IMG/VR virus record: IMGVR_UViG_3300012011_000004
Coordinates: 1-32,967 of that record
Length of the DNA: 32,967 bases
Direction: 5' to 3' (one strand)
DNA from: a virus
The notes under the pieces were generated by a model. It did no database searches. It had not been told where the DNA came from and saw only the letters and a list, made by a program, of their open reading frames with translations. The translations under genes and the position numbers were made by a program. Below are positions 1 through 8,061 of the stretch, piece by piece. How positions within the stretch are numbered: the first letter of the stretch is position 1; each line of letters starts with the position of its first letter.

Positions 1-8
1 TGCTTTAG

Positions 9-341
9 GTGATAAGCGGCGGGCTTCAGACAACTAGTTATACAGGCACCATTGCTCAGTTTACTGCAGGTGGGACATCGGTGTTCGCCCAGTCAAGCGC
101 AATAAGACCAGCCGTCAATGTCATTAACAGCGGAGCAGGTCTAAGCGGAAAAGCAACATTGTTTAATCCGTCTCAAACAGTCTCGCCAAAAAACATCACT
201 GGGCTGTCTCTTGACAACAATGTCATCAACTTGATTGGGGGCAGTTGGACCGGGGGCAATACTGCGATCACAGGCATCCAGCTTAGTTTTTCTTCTGGCA
301 ATATCAGCAGCGGCAGTATTAAAATTTACGGGTTGAAGTGA
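9..341 (+). CDS. Possible virion or tail-associated protein, 110 aa
   Basis: The reading frame opens with GTG directly after an in-frame TAG at 6-8, so it cannot extend further upstream in this frame. No clear ribosome binding site is visible. The GTG overlaps a TGA at 10-12 in another frame, which may be the end of the previous gene. The product is rich in Gly, Ser, Thr and Asn, with alternating polar and hydrophobic stretches typical of beta-rich virion proteins. It ends immediately before the tail-fibre gene, so a structural role is likely by position. I do not recognise a family. Confidence 0.6.
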   Translation: MISGGLQTTSYTGTIAQFTAGGTSVFAQSSAIRPAVNVINSGAGLSGKATLFNPSQTVSPKNITGLSLDNNVINLIGGSWTGGNTAITGIQLSFSSGNISSGSIKIYGLK

Positions 342-3300
342 TGATGTCGATGTCGATGAAAAATCGCCTCATCAGCCTGCTTGCAGCCTGCTGGCTCACT
401 TTCGCGCCAGCGGCGTACGCTGCGAACCAGGCCTCAGTGCAGACACCGACTAGTGGGCCGATGACGGCTGCACAACTTACGGCGACTTATCTCAATCCAG
501 CGCTGCTTGCGCTCTTTACGTGCAACTGGGGACCGAGTGCGCCAGCGAACGGGCCTGGCGCGGCGCCTTCGGCTTATCAGTGCTGGGCGAACACCACAAC
601 GAACCCGGTTGTCTTCAATCGCTATGATGGCGCATCGTGGGTCGCGTTCGGGAATCTTGATACCACCGCGCACACTTGGACGCCGGTCGGATCGCCAGCA
701 TTTAGTGGCGGCACGCTTGATGCGCTTACTCGACTGGGAATCAGATCGACCGGCGCGGCGTTCGATGTCGACTTTGCGTCGTCGGAAGTTCTGACGGCGA
801 CGCGCACGCTGTCATGGGTGCTCGGCGACGCTAACCGCTCGATCACGCTGAATGGCAACGTCTCGATCGGCGGGGCGTTCACGCTGTCGGGCGCGTTCGG
901 CTTCACCGGCACGCTCACAGGTACGACCAGCGTCACCTTCCCGACAGTCGGCACGCTGGCGACGTTGGCCGGGACCGAGACGCTGACGAATAAGACTTTC
1001 GTTTGCGCTAACCAGACCTCTTGCGTGGTACGGCTTGGATCTGATGTTACCGGCACGCTGGCGGCTGCGCAATTTCCAGCGCAAACTGGCGACGTGACGA
1101 ACACGGCTGGTTCGCTTGCAAATGCGATCACGGCCCTGGCGGTTCACTCGTCGATGCTCAACGCGGATGTCTATTCGACAGCGCATAGCTGGGGAGCCCC
1201 GCAGACCTTTGTGAATCCGATCGTCGGGACGCAATCGCCGGGCGACAATTCGACCAAGGGAGCGAGCACCGCCTACGCGGACGCGATCGCCGCGCTAAAG
1301 GCAAACATCGCAAGTCCTGCATTCACCGGCATCCCGACCGCGCCGACAGCCGCGCCGGGCACCAATACTACACAGTTGGCGAACACTGCCTTCGTACAGG
1401 CGGCGATTTCCGGCTCCTGCAACACGCTCGGCGCATTCCTGGTCGGCACCGGCAGCGCGTCGCAATGCTCGACGGTCGCGGGCTCGACTGCTGTCCTCGC
1501 CGGATCGCTTTCCGATACCGTCACCAATCCATCGATCAACTCGCCGCCCGTATTCGGCTTTGAGCCGCTGACCAACTTTTTCGGCATTGCATCGACTGTC
1601 ACGGTCACGTCGGCTGGCAGTAGTTCGGGAACCGTCGGCTTGCTCGGTCAGATCGAGAACCAGAAGGGCGGCGTTACCGCTGGCGTCGAAGGTACGGCCA
1701 AGGACAGCATCGGCTCGGAAAATTACGCGCTTCTCGGCAGTTACGAAATCAACCATGCAAGCTCTACCGGCGCGAGCGGCGGCTTCTATATCCGTCCCAA
1801 CGCAACAAATTCCATCGCGCCAAATCCTTTGCTGTATTCGGGCAACAATGGCGTCAATATTGTTAACGAAAACGTGCTTGCAACAACCGGCGTCGCCAAT
1901 GCCGCGATCGGCCTTTACATCAACGGGCTCTGCAATCCGTCGTCTAGTATCAGCGGCACCTGTCCGGCCGGCGGATCGAGTGACAATACCTTCTTGATCG
2001 GCCTCAACGTCGCCAGCGCGCGGGATGAAGGCATTCGGATTGGATCGGCGAGCAGCAATGGCTACATCCCGACCAAGCCGATTGCAGTCTATGCGACCAA
2101 CAATAGCCTGCTGTGGAATCTCGACAACACCGGCAATACGCATTCGGTTGGCTACTATCTTGGCTCGGTGTTGTTTGCGAAAGTCTCGGGAAATTACAAT
2201 ATCATTTACGAGCCGATCGGCTTTGCTGCTCTAAGCCTTGGCAACACAACTGATCCGTCAAATTATTACGACAACACAAACCATGTGTTCAGAACCCGCA
2301 ACGCAGGTGCGGTTGTCGGAACTTTGACCTCAACCGGATTTGCCGGTTTAGCATCCGTTGGAATTCGCGACACCAGTGCCGCATTTGACGTGAGCCTCGC
2401 CGCAACGTCGTCCGTGGCGTTGACGGCGGGGCGCACGCTGACCGTCGATGTGGTGAACGCGGCGCGGACCTTGAAGCTCGGTTCGAACCTCACGCTCGCC
2501 AGCGATCCGGGGGCCGTGACAGGCGCACTTAAGTCTGACGGTGCCGGCACGTTCGCGCAGGCGGCTGCGGGCGATCTCAGCGGCCTTGGGACAGGTGTTG
2601 CCACGGCGCTCGGCGTAAATGTCGGTACGGCTGGCTCGGTCATCGTCAATGGGGGCGCGCTCGGTTCGCCGTCGTCAGCCGGTACGCTCCCGGCGTTTAC
2701 GCTCGGTGGCGCGATCAGCGGCGGCGGCAACAACATCACCAATATCGGCCTCGTCGGTATCGGCGGATCGTTCACCCCGACCAACCCACTCTCGTTCACC
2801 GGCCAGTCCGCGCAGATTATGTGGATGGAGCGCGAGACAACTGCCTCGACCAACGGCAACAACCTTACAATTCAGGCCGGTGGGGCCACCTCGGGGATGA
2901 CTAACGGATTAGGCGGCAACCTGATCCTTGCTGCTGGCATCGCTACGGGCACCGCTGGCGGCTCAGGGCAATCGGTCGGCTCGGTTATAATTGCTGCTCC
3001 CAGTGACAGCGGCGGCAGCGGCACTGCCGATGTTCTCCCGACAGAGTTTGCCCGCTTTACAAACTTTGGTGGCAATGGTGGCCTTTGTTTCATCGGTGCT
3101 TCTTGTAACGTGAGCACTTATTCGTTCTTGGGAGGTTCTGGATTTTCTGTATTTAACGTCGCCACCGGCGGCTTCATTGGATTTCGAGTTAATAACGCCG
3201 ATAAGATGCGAATGGGGGCTAACGGCGGCTTTAGCGTTGGGACGACGACTGATCCTGGGGCTGGTGCGATCCTTGCGAACACCTCGATCCTATCGCAAGG

Positions 3301-3724
3301 GGCCACCGCCGGCATCGGCTACGCGACTGGCGCAGGGGTTGCAGGAACACAAGCCACCAGCAAAAACACAACTGTAACTAATTTCACCAAGATGACCGGG
3401 ACGATCACGATGAACGGCGCGGCCTTGGCCGCTGGCGCGATTGTCACGTTCTCGATCACCGGAGCCGCCAATTCCGCCACCGACTACATCGGAGCAGTGC
3501 ACGAAAGCGTTGGAACGACCGGAGCCTACACGATCAATTGCCGCGCGACAGGAGCGGGCACCGCGTCGTGCGACGTTCGGAATAACACAGCCGGTTCGCT
3601 CTCGGAAGCCATCGTTTTGCGGATGTGGATCGGTAAGAGCGTCAACTCCTTCCTGATGAACCCCGACATTGATGGCCCGGCAAACGACAACATCCCAGCC
3701 TACCTCATAAGGAAAGTCGCATGA
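341..3724 (+). CDS. Tail-fibre-like beta-repeat protein with signal peptide
   Basis: A protein of about 1,127 residues. Starts at 338 (GTG), 341, 344, 350 and 356 (ATG) are all in frame; 341 overlaps the previous stop. The N-terminus has a Lys/Arg-containing start, a hydrophobic segment and an A-Y-A cleavage-like site, so it looks like a Sec signal peptide, which is odd for a tail fibre. Residues about 323-350 carry a repeat of the type SPAFTGIPTAP, familiar from phage tail fibres. A segment near residue 129 (GIRSTGAAFDV) is repeated near 672 (GIRDTSAAFDV), showing an internal duplication. The body is Gly/Thr/Ser/Asn-rich and suggests a beta-helix or beta-repeat. From about residue 1006 a distinct C-terminal domain follows that could be the receptor-binding or trimerisation head. 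By family resemblance it is a receptor-recognition fibre; no enzymatic motif was seen. Confidence 0.8.
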   Translation: MMSMSMKNRLISLLAACWLTFAPAAYAANQASVQTPTSGPMTAAQLTATYLNPALLALFTCNWGPSAPANGPGAAPSAYQCWANTTTNPVVFNRYDGASWVAFGNLDTTAHTWTPVGSPAFSGGTLDALTRLGIRSTGAAFDVDFASSEVLTATRTLSWVLGDANRSITLNGNVSIGGAFTLSGAFGFTGTLTGTTSVTFPTVGTLATLAGTETLTNKTFVCANQTSCVVRLGSDVTGTLAAAQFPAQTGDVTNTAGSLANAITALAVHSSMLNADVYSTAHSWGAPQTFVNPIVGTQSPGDNSTKGASTAYADAIAALKANIASPAFTGIPTAPTAAPGTNTTQLANTAFVQAAISGSCNTLGAFLVGTGSASQCSTVAGSTAVLAGSLSDTVTNPSINSPPVFGFEPLTNFFGIASTVTVTSAGSSSGTVGLLGQIENQKGGVTAGVEGTAKDSIGSENYALLGSYEINHASSTGASGGFYIRPNATNSIAPNPLLYSGNNGVNIVNENVLATTGVANAAIGLYINGLCNPSSSISGTCPAGGSSDNTFLIGLNVASARDEGIRIGSASSNGYIPTKPIAVYATNNSLLWNLDNTGNTHSVGYYLGSVLFAKVSGNYNIIYEPIGFAALSLGNTTDPSNYYDNTNHVFRTRNAGAVVGTLTSTGFAGLASVGIRDTSAAFDVSLAATSSVALTAGRTLTVDVVNAARTLKLGSNLTLASDPGAVTGALKSDGAGTFAQAAAGDLSGLGTGVATALGVNVGTAGSVIVNGGALGSPSSAGTLPAFTLGGAISGGGNNITNIGLVGIGGSFTPTNPLSFTGQSAQIMWMERETTASTNGNNLTIQAGGATSGMTNGLGGNLILAAGIATGTAGGSGQSVGSVIIAAPSDSGGSGTADVLPTEFARFTNFGGNGGLCFIGASCNVSTYSFLGGSGFSVFNVATGGFIGFRVNNADKMRMGANGGFSVGTTTDPGAGAILANTSILSQGATAGIGYATGAGVAGTQATSKNTTVTNFTKMTGTITMNGAALAAGAIVTFSITGAANSATDYIGAVHESVGTTGAYTINCRATGAGTASCDVRNNTAGSLSEAIVLRMWIGKSVNSFLMNPDIDGPANDNIPAYLIRKVA

Positions 3725-3984
3725 TCCGCCTGATCTTCACGCTCGCAATTCTCGCGTTCGCTGCTCCCGCGCTCGCCGGAAGCGAAGCTTCGTTCGCAAA
3801 CGGTGCGGTCAGGATTGTAGAGGCAAAGCCCGCGAGAACGATCACGCTGACCGACAATAACGGAAAGTTTGCCACCATCGATTTTGGCGGCCCCGAAGTG
3901 ACCGTCACCGGCAACCTTCCCATCGGGAGCGCCGCCAAAGTTTTCTTCGATGCTGTCTACCAGCTGCACCAGGACTGCCGATAA
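3721..3984 (+). CDS. Small exported protein, 87 aa
   Basis: Overlaps the tail-fibre stop by an ATGA and has a good Shine-Dalgarno sequence (AAGGAAAG) upstream. Residues 1-19 form a clear Sec signal peptide (positive start, hydrophobic core, ALA-G cleavage). The mature part, about 68 residues, is beta-rich. Its tight coupling to the fibre gene suggests a joint function, perhaps at the envelope during lysis, or a fibre chaperone that acts outside the cytoplasm. I do not recognise a family. Confidence 0.75.
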   Translation: MIRLIFTLAILAFAAPALAGSEASFANGAVRIVEAKPARTITLTDNNGKFATIDFGGPEVTVTGNLPIGSAAKVFFDAVYQLHQDCR

Positions 3985-4011
3985 CCCGTCATTCAACAGG
4001 AGAGAATCCAG

Positions 4012-4497
4012 ATGAAGTTTCTTGCGGCTCTTGCATTTGTGGTTTTACTGCCCGTCGCCTCTCTCGCCGCCGAAAAACCCGACGACGCAAAACTCACCGA
4101 CGCAAAACTGACAGTCGAACAGGTTCTGCAGATCAACGCTGGACTTTCGCAGCTCAACTGCGGCAACAAGATCATCAAGGACGGCGCCAAGGAAACGCTG
4201 GTCTGCGAACCCTATAAGTGGTCCGCCGGCGTGAACTGGCTGATCGCCACCAACCAGCGCAAGACGACGGAAATTGCTGCGCAATATGGCAAGGTCCGCA
4301 ACCAGGCCATCGCCAATCTGCCGCACAAACCTGATGGCAGCCTGACAGACGAAGCGGCGGTGAAATTTACAGTGCAGGACCGCGAACAGCTCGACGTTAA
4401 AACCGAAATCTCCCTCGACCATTTCAAGAGAGCCGATCTTGAGCCGATGAATTTGCCGCCATCGGTTATTGCAGCGTTGCTGCCGATCATCGATTAG
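4012..4497 (+). CDS. Exported hypothetical protein, 161 aa
   Basis: Starts 7-8 bases after a strong Shine-Dalgarno (CAGGAGAG). Residues 1-19 form a Sec signal peptide ending S-L-A-A. The mature chain is mostly helical and contains two Cys residues (in SQLNCGNK and LVCEPYK) that could form a disulfide in the periplasm. The segment ADLEPMNLPPSVIAALLPII is at the C-terminus. A possible continuation lies in another frame just downstream (4498-4568). Third gene in a row with an export signal. Function unknown. Confidence 0.75.
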   Translation: MKFLAALAFVVLLPVASLAAEKPDDAKLTDAKLTVEQVLQINAGLSQLNCGNKIIKDGAKETLVCEPYKWSAGVNWLIATNQRKTTEIAAQYGKVRNQAIANLPHKPDGSLTDEAAVKFTVQDREQLDVKTEISLDHFKRADLEPMNLPPSVIAALLPIID

Positions 4498-4568
4498 ATA
4501 GCGCCAAGGCGAACGCCAAGATCAAGGAACTGACGCCGAAACCGGACGACAAGCCCGCCAAGAAATAG
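4498..4568 (+). other. Possible frameshifted C-terminal tail of the preceding gene
   Basis: Immediately after the stop of the 161-residue exported protein, a different frame stays open to a TAG at 4566-4568. It encodes a Lys/Pro-rich tail ending KELTPKPDDKPAKK. Such a charged tail looks like a natural C-terminus, so the gene may originally have been longer and lost it through a small indel. It has no start codon of its own. This is inference from composition only. Confidence 0.2.
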
Positions 4569-4569
4569 C

Positions 4570-4689
4570 CTACCGGCGATAGTCGCCACCGAACGCGGAA
4601 GGGTCGGCCTTTACGATCCTCCAAGCCACATAGAGCCATGTCACCGCGACGACGGCTGCGATGACGACACCCCAAAGCAGATATCCCAT
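4570..4689 (-). CDS. 39-aa single-pass membrane protein on the opposite strand
   Basis: An ATG at 4689 on the minus strand is preceded by a strong Shine-Dalgarno (GGGAGG, 6 bases away). The frame encodes 39 residues: MGYLLWGVVI at the start, a continuous hydrophobic helix through about residue 23, then a basic, polar tail ending GGDYRR. The topology is that of a small inner-membrane peptide. It is antisense to the surrounding late genes and lies in the 250-base gap before the muramidase gene. It could be a holin antagonist or an unrelated small membrane peptide; there is no direct evidence for either. Confidence 0.5.
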   Translation of the reverse strand: MGYLLWGVVIAAVVAVTWLYVAWRIVKADPSAFGGDYRR

Positions 4690-4753
4690 AACGCCCTCCC
4701 GGCTTTAAGGCCCGGAACCCTACACCCGCAACCTCCCCGCGAGCAAGCTGATT

Positions 4754-5284
4754 ATGATCGCCAATACCGCCCAGGCGCTCGACTTCATCATCCGGTGGGA
4801 AGGACCGGAGATCAACGAATCGTCCGGTGAACCCGGCGGCATCAGCAAGTATGGCGTGAGCCTGACGGCCTACCGGGAAGGCGGCCACCCCAACGCCGGC
4901 AAGGACGACATCCGGGCGCTGATCGAAGCCGATGCGCGGGCTTTCTACACCCGGCGCGCGTCACTGGTGCGTTTTGCCGATCTGCCTGCGGGCGTCGATC
5001 TGGCGGTGCTCAATCTTGCGGTGACGACCGGGATGACCGGCGCGGCGCTGATCCTGCAGATGACGGTCGATATCTGGCCCGCGACGGGGAAGATGGACGA
5101 TGCAACCGTTGCCGCGCTGAAGGCTGCCGACCCGAAGATAATCGTGCACGCCGCCGGCAGCGCGTGGCTGGCATGGAAGGCCCGCAGCGACACCACGCTC
5201 ACGGAGTGGGGCCGCTATCAGCACGGCTGGATCAACCGGGATCGTGACTTCCGTTCAACCGCTCTCGCAATGGTGACGGCATGA
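4754..5284 (+). CDS. Endolysin, GH108-type N-acetylmuramidase
   Basis: Cleaves peptidoglycan glycan strands during host lysis. The N-terminus (residues 8-40) matches the glycosyl hydrolase family 108 pattern: FIIRWEG with the likely catalytic Glu at 16, followed by N-E-S-S-G-E-P-G-G and YGVS. The C-terminal half, with GAALILQMTVD, GKMDDATVAAL and HGWINRDRDF, fits the PG_binding_3 region that follows GH108. Length (176 aa) is normal for the family. No signal peptide, so it would need a holin to cross the membrane. It overlaps the next gene by four bases. Confidence 0.9.
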   Translation: MIANTAQALDFIIRWEGPEINESSGEPGGISKYGVSLTAYREGGHPNAGKDDIRALIEADARAFYTRRASLVRFADLPAGVDLAVLNLAVTTGMTGAALILQMTVDIWPATGKMDDATVAALKAADPKIIVHAAGSAWLAWKARSDTTLTEWGRYQHGWINRDRDFRSTALAMVTA

Positions 5285-5469
5285 CCGATGAAACCGTTGA
5301 ACAACTGCTTAAAGAACAAAACCGACTTATCGCCGAGCAAAATGCATTGTTGCGTGCGGCCAACCAGACGGCGGAAGGCATCAGCGCAAGCCAGCACATG
5401 GAAGAGATTCGAGCGCGCGCTAGGCGCAATACTCCGTGGGGCTGCAAACCTCCAACATGGGCAAGATAG
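5281..5469 (+). CDS. Small coiled-coil protein, 62 aa
   Basis: Starts inside the endolysin stop (ATGA overlap), so it is translationally coupled to it. Residues 4-35 form an amphipathic, Glu/Gln/Leu-rich helix likely to be a coiled coil. The tail is basic with RARARRN. No membrane segment. Perhaps an accessory of the lysis module, but I recognise no family. Confidence 0.65.
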   Translation: MTDETVEQLLKEQNRLIAEQNALLRAANQTAEGISASQHMEEIRARARRNTPWGCKPPTWAR

Positions 5470-5484
5470 TACGAGGATGATAAA

Positions 5485-6066
5485 ATGACCTTTTCGCTCC
5501 TATGGCTTCCCCAGGTTCTCCGCTCGTGGGGCCTGACCGTCAACGAAGTACCGGGCTGGCAAAATAGAGGACACGGCGATGAAGGAAAGGTTCTCGGCGT
5601 ACTTTGCCACCATACTTGCGGACCTCTGCACGGCGATCTTCCTGACCTTAACGTGCTGGTCGATGGCCGTCCTGATCTTGGCGGCCCTCTCTGCAATCTC
5701 GGGCTCGGTCGCAACGGTCAGTATTGGATGATCGCAGCGGGCAAGGGCTGGCACGCGGGCGCGGGCAACTGGCAGGGCATCACGGACGGCAACTCGCATT
5801 TGATCGGGATTGAGGCTGAGAACACCGGCGAGACCAAGGGCGCCCGCGCCGATACCTGGCCCGACGTTCAGATGGATGCTTACCGGCGGGGCTGCGCTGC
5901 GATTCTGACGCATATAGGTGCCAAGCCGATTTTCTGCGCGGGGCACAAGGAGTATTGCCGACCAGTTGGCAGAAAAGACGATCCAGACTTCTCAATGGTG
6001 CAATTCCGCGCCGATGTGGCGGCGTTGATGGCGGGGCCTACGCCTGCGAAGCCAGCCGGCGTGTGA
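5485..6066 (+). CDS. N-acetylmuramoyl-L-alanine amidase (PGRP/Amidase_2 type)
   Basis: Second cell-wall hydrolase of the lysis block; would cut the bond between MurNAc and the stem peptide. Start supported by GAGGATG upstream. Visible family features: a CHHTCG segment with His 42/43 (zinc ligand), GWHAG near residue 90, GIEAENTG near 110 (conserved Glu), CAGHKEYC near 153 (second His ligand) and GRKDDP near 163 with the Lys that usually precedes the third ligand position. About 193 residues, close to a stand-alone amidase domain. No signal peptide. It follows the muramidase by about 200 bases. Confidence 0.88.
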   Translation: MTFSLLWLPQVLRSWGLTVNEVPGWQNRGHGDEGKVLGVLCHHTCGPLHGDLPDLNVLVDGRPDLGGPLCNLGLGRNGQYWMIAAGKGWHAGAGNWQGITDGNSHLIGIEAENTGETKGARADTWPDVQMDAYRRGCAAILTHIGAKPIFCAGHKEYCRPVGRKDDPDFSMVQFRADVAALMAGPTPAKPAGV

Positions 6067-6452
6067 TGCAGGTCTCTGTCAGCCAGCGTGAAATCTGGGA
6101 TTTCATGAAGTCCCGCGCGGACCAGCTTTCCGATTTATTGCAGCCGCAGAATTGCGTGCCGAATTCGATGATCAATGGTCCCCTGCAACGGCTGAACGAT
6201 CTTGCAAAATTATACGACTACACGCGCTCGCAAGCCGAACGCGGGCCGGACTTCTACAAAAACAGGGAGCCGCGAACCATGACGATCGAACTCGATCAGG
6301 GCGAAGTTTACACGCTGATGCAGGCTGCCGCTAAGGATTTGGTTGCCCAGCTAGAGAGCCGGCCATATCGCTGCGACACAGGAACGGCCATCAAGCGGCT
6401 GAACGAACTACAGGCGGTTATGCCGCCGTACGTACCACCGAGCAATGATTGA
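6066..6452 (+). CDS. Hypothetical protein with an internal domain duplication
   Basis: ATG at 6066 overlaps the amidase stop by one base (TGATG). The 128-residue product contains two similar units: residues about 5-50 (QREIWDFMKSRA ... LQRLNDL) and about 76-120 (QGEVYTLMQAAA ... IKRLNEL). Both share the pattern E-[IV]-[WY]-x-[FL]-M, a central loop with Cys, and R-L-N-[DE]-L, so a helical module has been duplicated. No known family recognised; position suggests a role in lysis or late regulation. Confidence 0.7.
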   Translation: MQVSVSQREIWDFMKSRADQLSDLLQPQNCVPNSMINGPLQRLNDLAKLYDYTRSQAERGPDFYKNREPRTMTIELDQGEVYTLMQAAAKDLVAQLESRPYRCDTGTAIKRLNELQAVMPPYVPPSND

Positions 6453-6454
6453 AC

Positions 6455-6601
6455 ATGACCGACCGCCAAGGCAAAATCTTCGTCGCCGCGTTCATGACGG
6501 TAACGCTTGGGATGGTCGTTGCCGGTCCTGTTCTCGCGTTCTGGCTGAATGACGGCAATTGGCTTTGCCTGTGTGTGGCAATCATTTTCTATCTCTCCTG
6601 A
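6455..6601 (+). CDS. 48-aa holin-like membrane protein
   Basis: ATG at 6455 follows the previous stop by two bases. A short charged N-terminus (MTDRQGK) is followed by a hydrophobic helix (about residues 8-26), a short polar turn (LNDGN) and a second hydrophobic stretch to the C-terminus. Two membrane segments in 48 residues beside the endolysin and amidase fit a small class II holin or its antagonist. A ribosome binding site is not obvious; it may be coupled to the upstream gene. Confidence 0.55.
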   Translation: MTDRQGKIFVAAFMTVTLGMVVAGPVLAFWLNDGNWLCLCVAIIFYLS

Positions 6602-6614
6602 AAGGAAATTTATA

Positions 6615-7136
6615 ATGTCCGAAACAAACAATACTGGAATTGCATCGTCGATCACGGCGTTGTTTAGCCCGCCCGTTGTGGCCGCCCTTCGCTATGCGCT
6701 AACCGCTCTTGGCCCGTTGTTCGCTGTGGCTGGCTTTGCGGTTATGACACCGGATCGGATTGGCAAGATCATTGGCGTGGTGCAGCAGGTCGGGCTTGCC
6801 GTTGCAGCGATCACTGCATTCGCCGGCATCGTTGGGCCGCTACTGGCGAGCGCGTATGGCACGTTCAAATCGACGCAGGGCCAGCAGGTAAAAAGCGCGG
6901 CCGTGATCGCGACCGGACCCAAGAGCGATATGACGGTAGCGGCGCAACAGGCAATCATCGCCGGCACCAATGCGATAGCGCAGGATTGCTCCATCCCGAC
7001 CAGCCAAGAAGCAAAGGTGGCGCTGCTTGATGCGGTGACATCGCAAAAGGAAGTCGTCGGCAAGATCAACGTGACCGACCAGACGTTAGTTGACGCTTCC
7101 AAGAGTGGTCAGGTTCAGAAGGCAAGGGCTCCGTGA
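6615..7136 (+). CDS. Probable phage holin-like protein (Pam3-gp28-like)
   Basis: Strong Shine-Dalgarno (GAAAGGA) before ATG 6615. Residues about 20-45 and 52-78 are hydrophobic helices; the middle part (RYALTALGPLFAVAG then IGVVQQVGLAVAAITAFAG) resembles the Pam3-gp28 family of putative phage holins as I recall it. The C-terminal 90 residues are soluble, Ala/Gln/Lys-rich and helical. 173 aa is long for a holin, so the tail may be a regulatory or partner-binding extension. Confidence 0.6.
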   Translation: MSETNNTGIASSITALFSPPVVAALRYALTALGPLFAVAGFAVMTPDRIGKIIGVVQQVGLAVAAITAFAGIVGPLLASAYGTFKSTQGQQVKSAAVIATGPKSDMTVAAQQAIIAGTNAIAQDCSIPTSQEAKVALLDAVTSQKEVVGKINVTDQTLVDASKSGQVQKARAP

Positions 7137-7891
7137 ACTATCGTCTTGGCAAAAAACCGGCACGCGCTTCTCTAAGCCGCGTCAGTTTCGCTGATTTCTT
7201 CGACGCATCGAAGTTGCCGAAGCCTCCCGATGTCTTCGGGCATCATGCCGCCGTGCAAGAATATCACATGCTCGGCAACGATGCTGCGGGATGCTGCGTA
7301 TGGAGCGGGGCGGCGCATCTGGAATACATCTGGAGCCTTGAGGGCGGCCGTGAACGGGTCCGGATCACCACCAAGGACGTGCTTTCGGATTATGCCGCGG
7401 TGACCGGGTACGACGGCACGGACAAAACCGACAACGGCACCGACATGCAGGACGCCGCTGAGTATTGGCGCACGACCGGGATCTTAACGGCTGATGGTAC
7501 GCGGCATAAAATTGACTGTGCCGTTCCGCTTGAAACCGGCAATTTCGATCAGTTGGTTATCGCGTTGTGGCTGACCGGCGGGGCGGGCATCGGAATTCTG
7601 TTGCCCAAGAGCGCGGAAGATCAATTCGATAATCATCAGCCGTGGACGGTCGAGAACTCTCCGACCAAAGGCGGTCATTTTGTCAGCGGCGCCGGCCGGG
7701 ATACCAACGGCAATATTCTGGTCGTGACCTGGGGGCAAGTGCAGCCGATGACGCGCGCGTTCTATGAGCGGTATTCCGACGAGGCGTATGCGTATTTGAC
7801 GCCTGAGATTTTGAACGACAAGGGAATCTCGCCGGAGGGTTTCGATATCGAGGCCTTACGAACCTACGTCAACAGCATGAGGTCCAAATGA
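7133..7891 (+). CDS. Papain-like cysteine protease-fold protein, putative
   Basis: GTG start at 7133 overlaps the preceding TGA (GTGA). The 252-residue product has NDAAGCCVWSGAAH at about 49-62, GGHFVSG around 180 and VVTWGQ around 202. This is the order Cys, His, Asn/Trp seen in papain-like peptidases and amidases; Cys 54 or 55 would be the nucleophile and His 181 the base. No signal peptide. It sits between holin-like genes and a lipoprotein gene, so a cell-wall peptide or host-protein substrate is conceivable. The fold assignment is from motif spacing only. Confidence 0.5.
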   Translation: MNYRLGKKPARASLSRVSFADFFDASKLPKPPDVFGHHAAVQEYHMLGNDAAGCCVWSGAAHLEYIWSLEGGRERVRITTKDVLSDYAAVTGYDGTDKTDNGTDMQDAAEYWRTTGILTADGTRHKIDCAVPLETGNFDQLVIALWLTGGAGIGILLPKSAEDQFDNHQPWTVENSPTKGGHFVSGAGRDTNGNILVVTWGQVQPMTRAFYERYSDEAYAYLTPEILNDKGISPEGFDIEALRTYVNSMRSK

Positions 7892-8061
7892 CAAGCCCGA
7901 CACTCAATCAGCTATCGGCAGGATTCGATGCCGCCCGCAGTCTTGCCGACACGTCTACGATCTACGGCCACCTGATCACCGATGACGAAATCAGAAAGTT
8001 CGTCGCGGTGATTGTGCAAGCCGCCCTCAACGCGCAACCCACCGAAAGGAAAACATCATGA
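7888..8061 (+). CDS. Small hypothetical protein, 57 aa
   Basis: ATGA overlaps join it to both the upstream papain-like gene and the downstream lipoprotein gene. The product begins MTSPTLNQLSAGFDAARSL and contains a mixed helical region with no membrane segment. No family recognised. The perfect overlaps on both sides are the main evidence that it is real. Confidence 0.65.
   Translation: MTSPTLNQLSAGFDAARSLADTSTIYGHLITDDEIRKFVAVIVQAALNAQPTERKTS

Noticed and set aside
622-2862. Long minus-strand frames opposite the tail-fibre gene (for example 1295-2143 and 2266-2862).
   Set aside because: They are GC-rich shadow frames of the fibre gene, lacking ribosome binding sites; the plus-strand product has clear fibre repeats.
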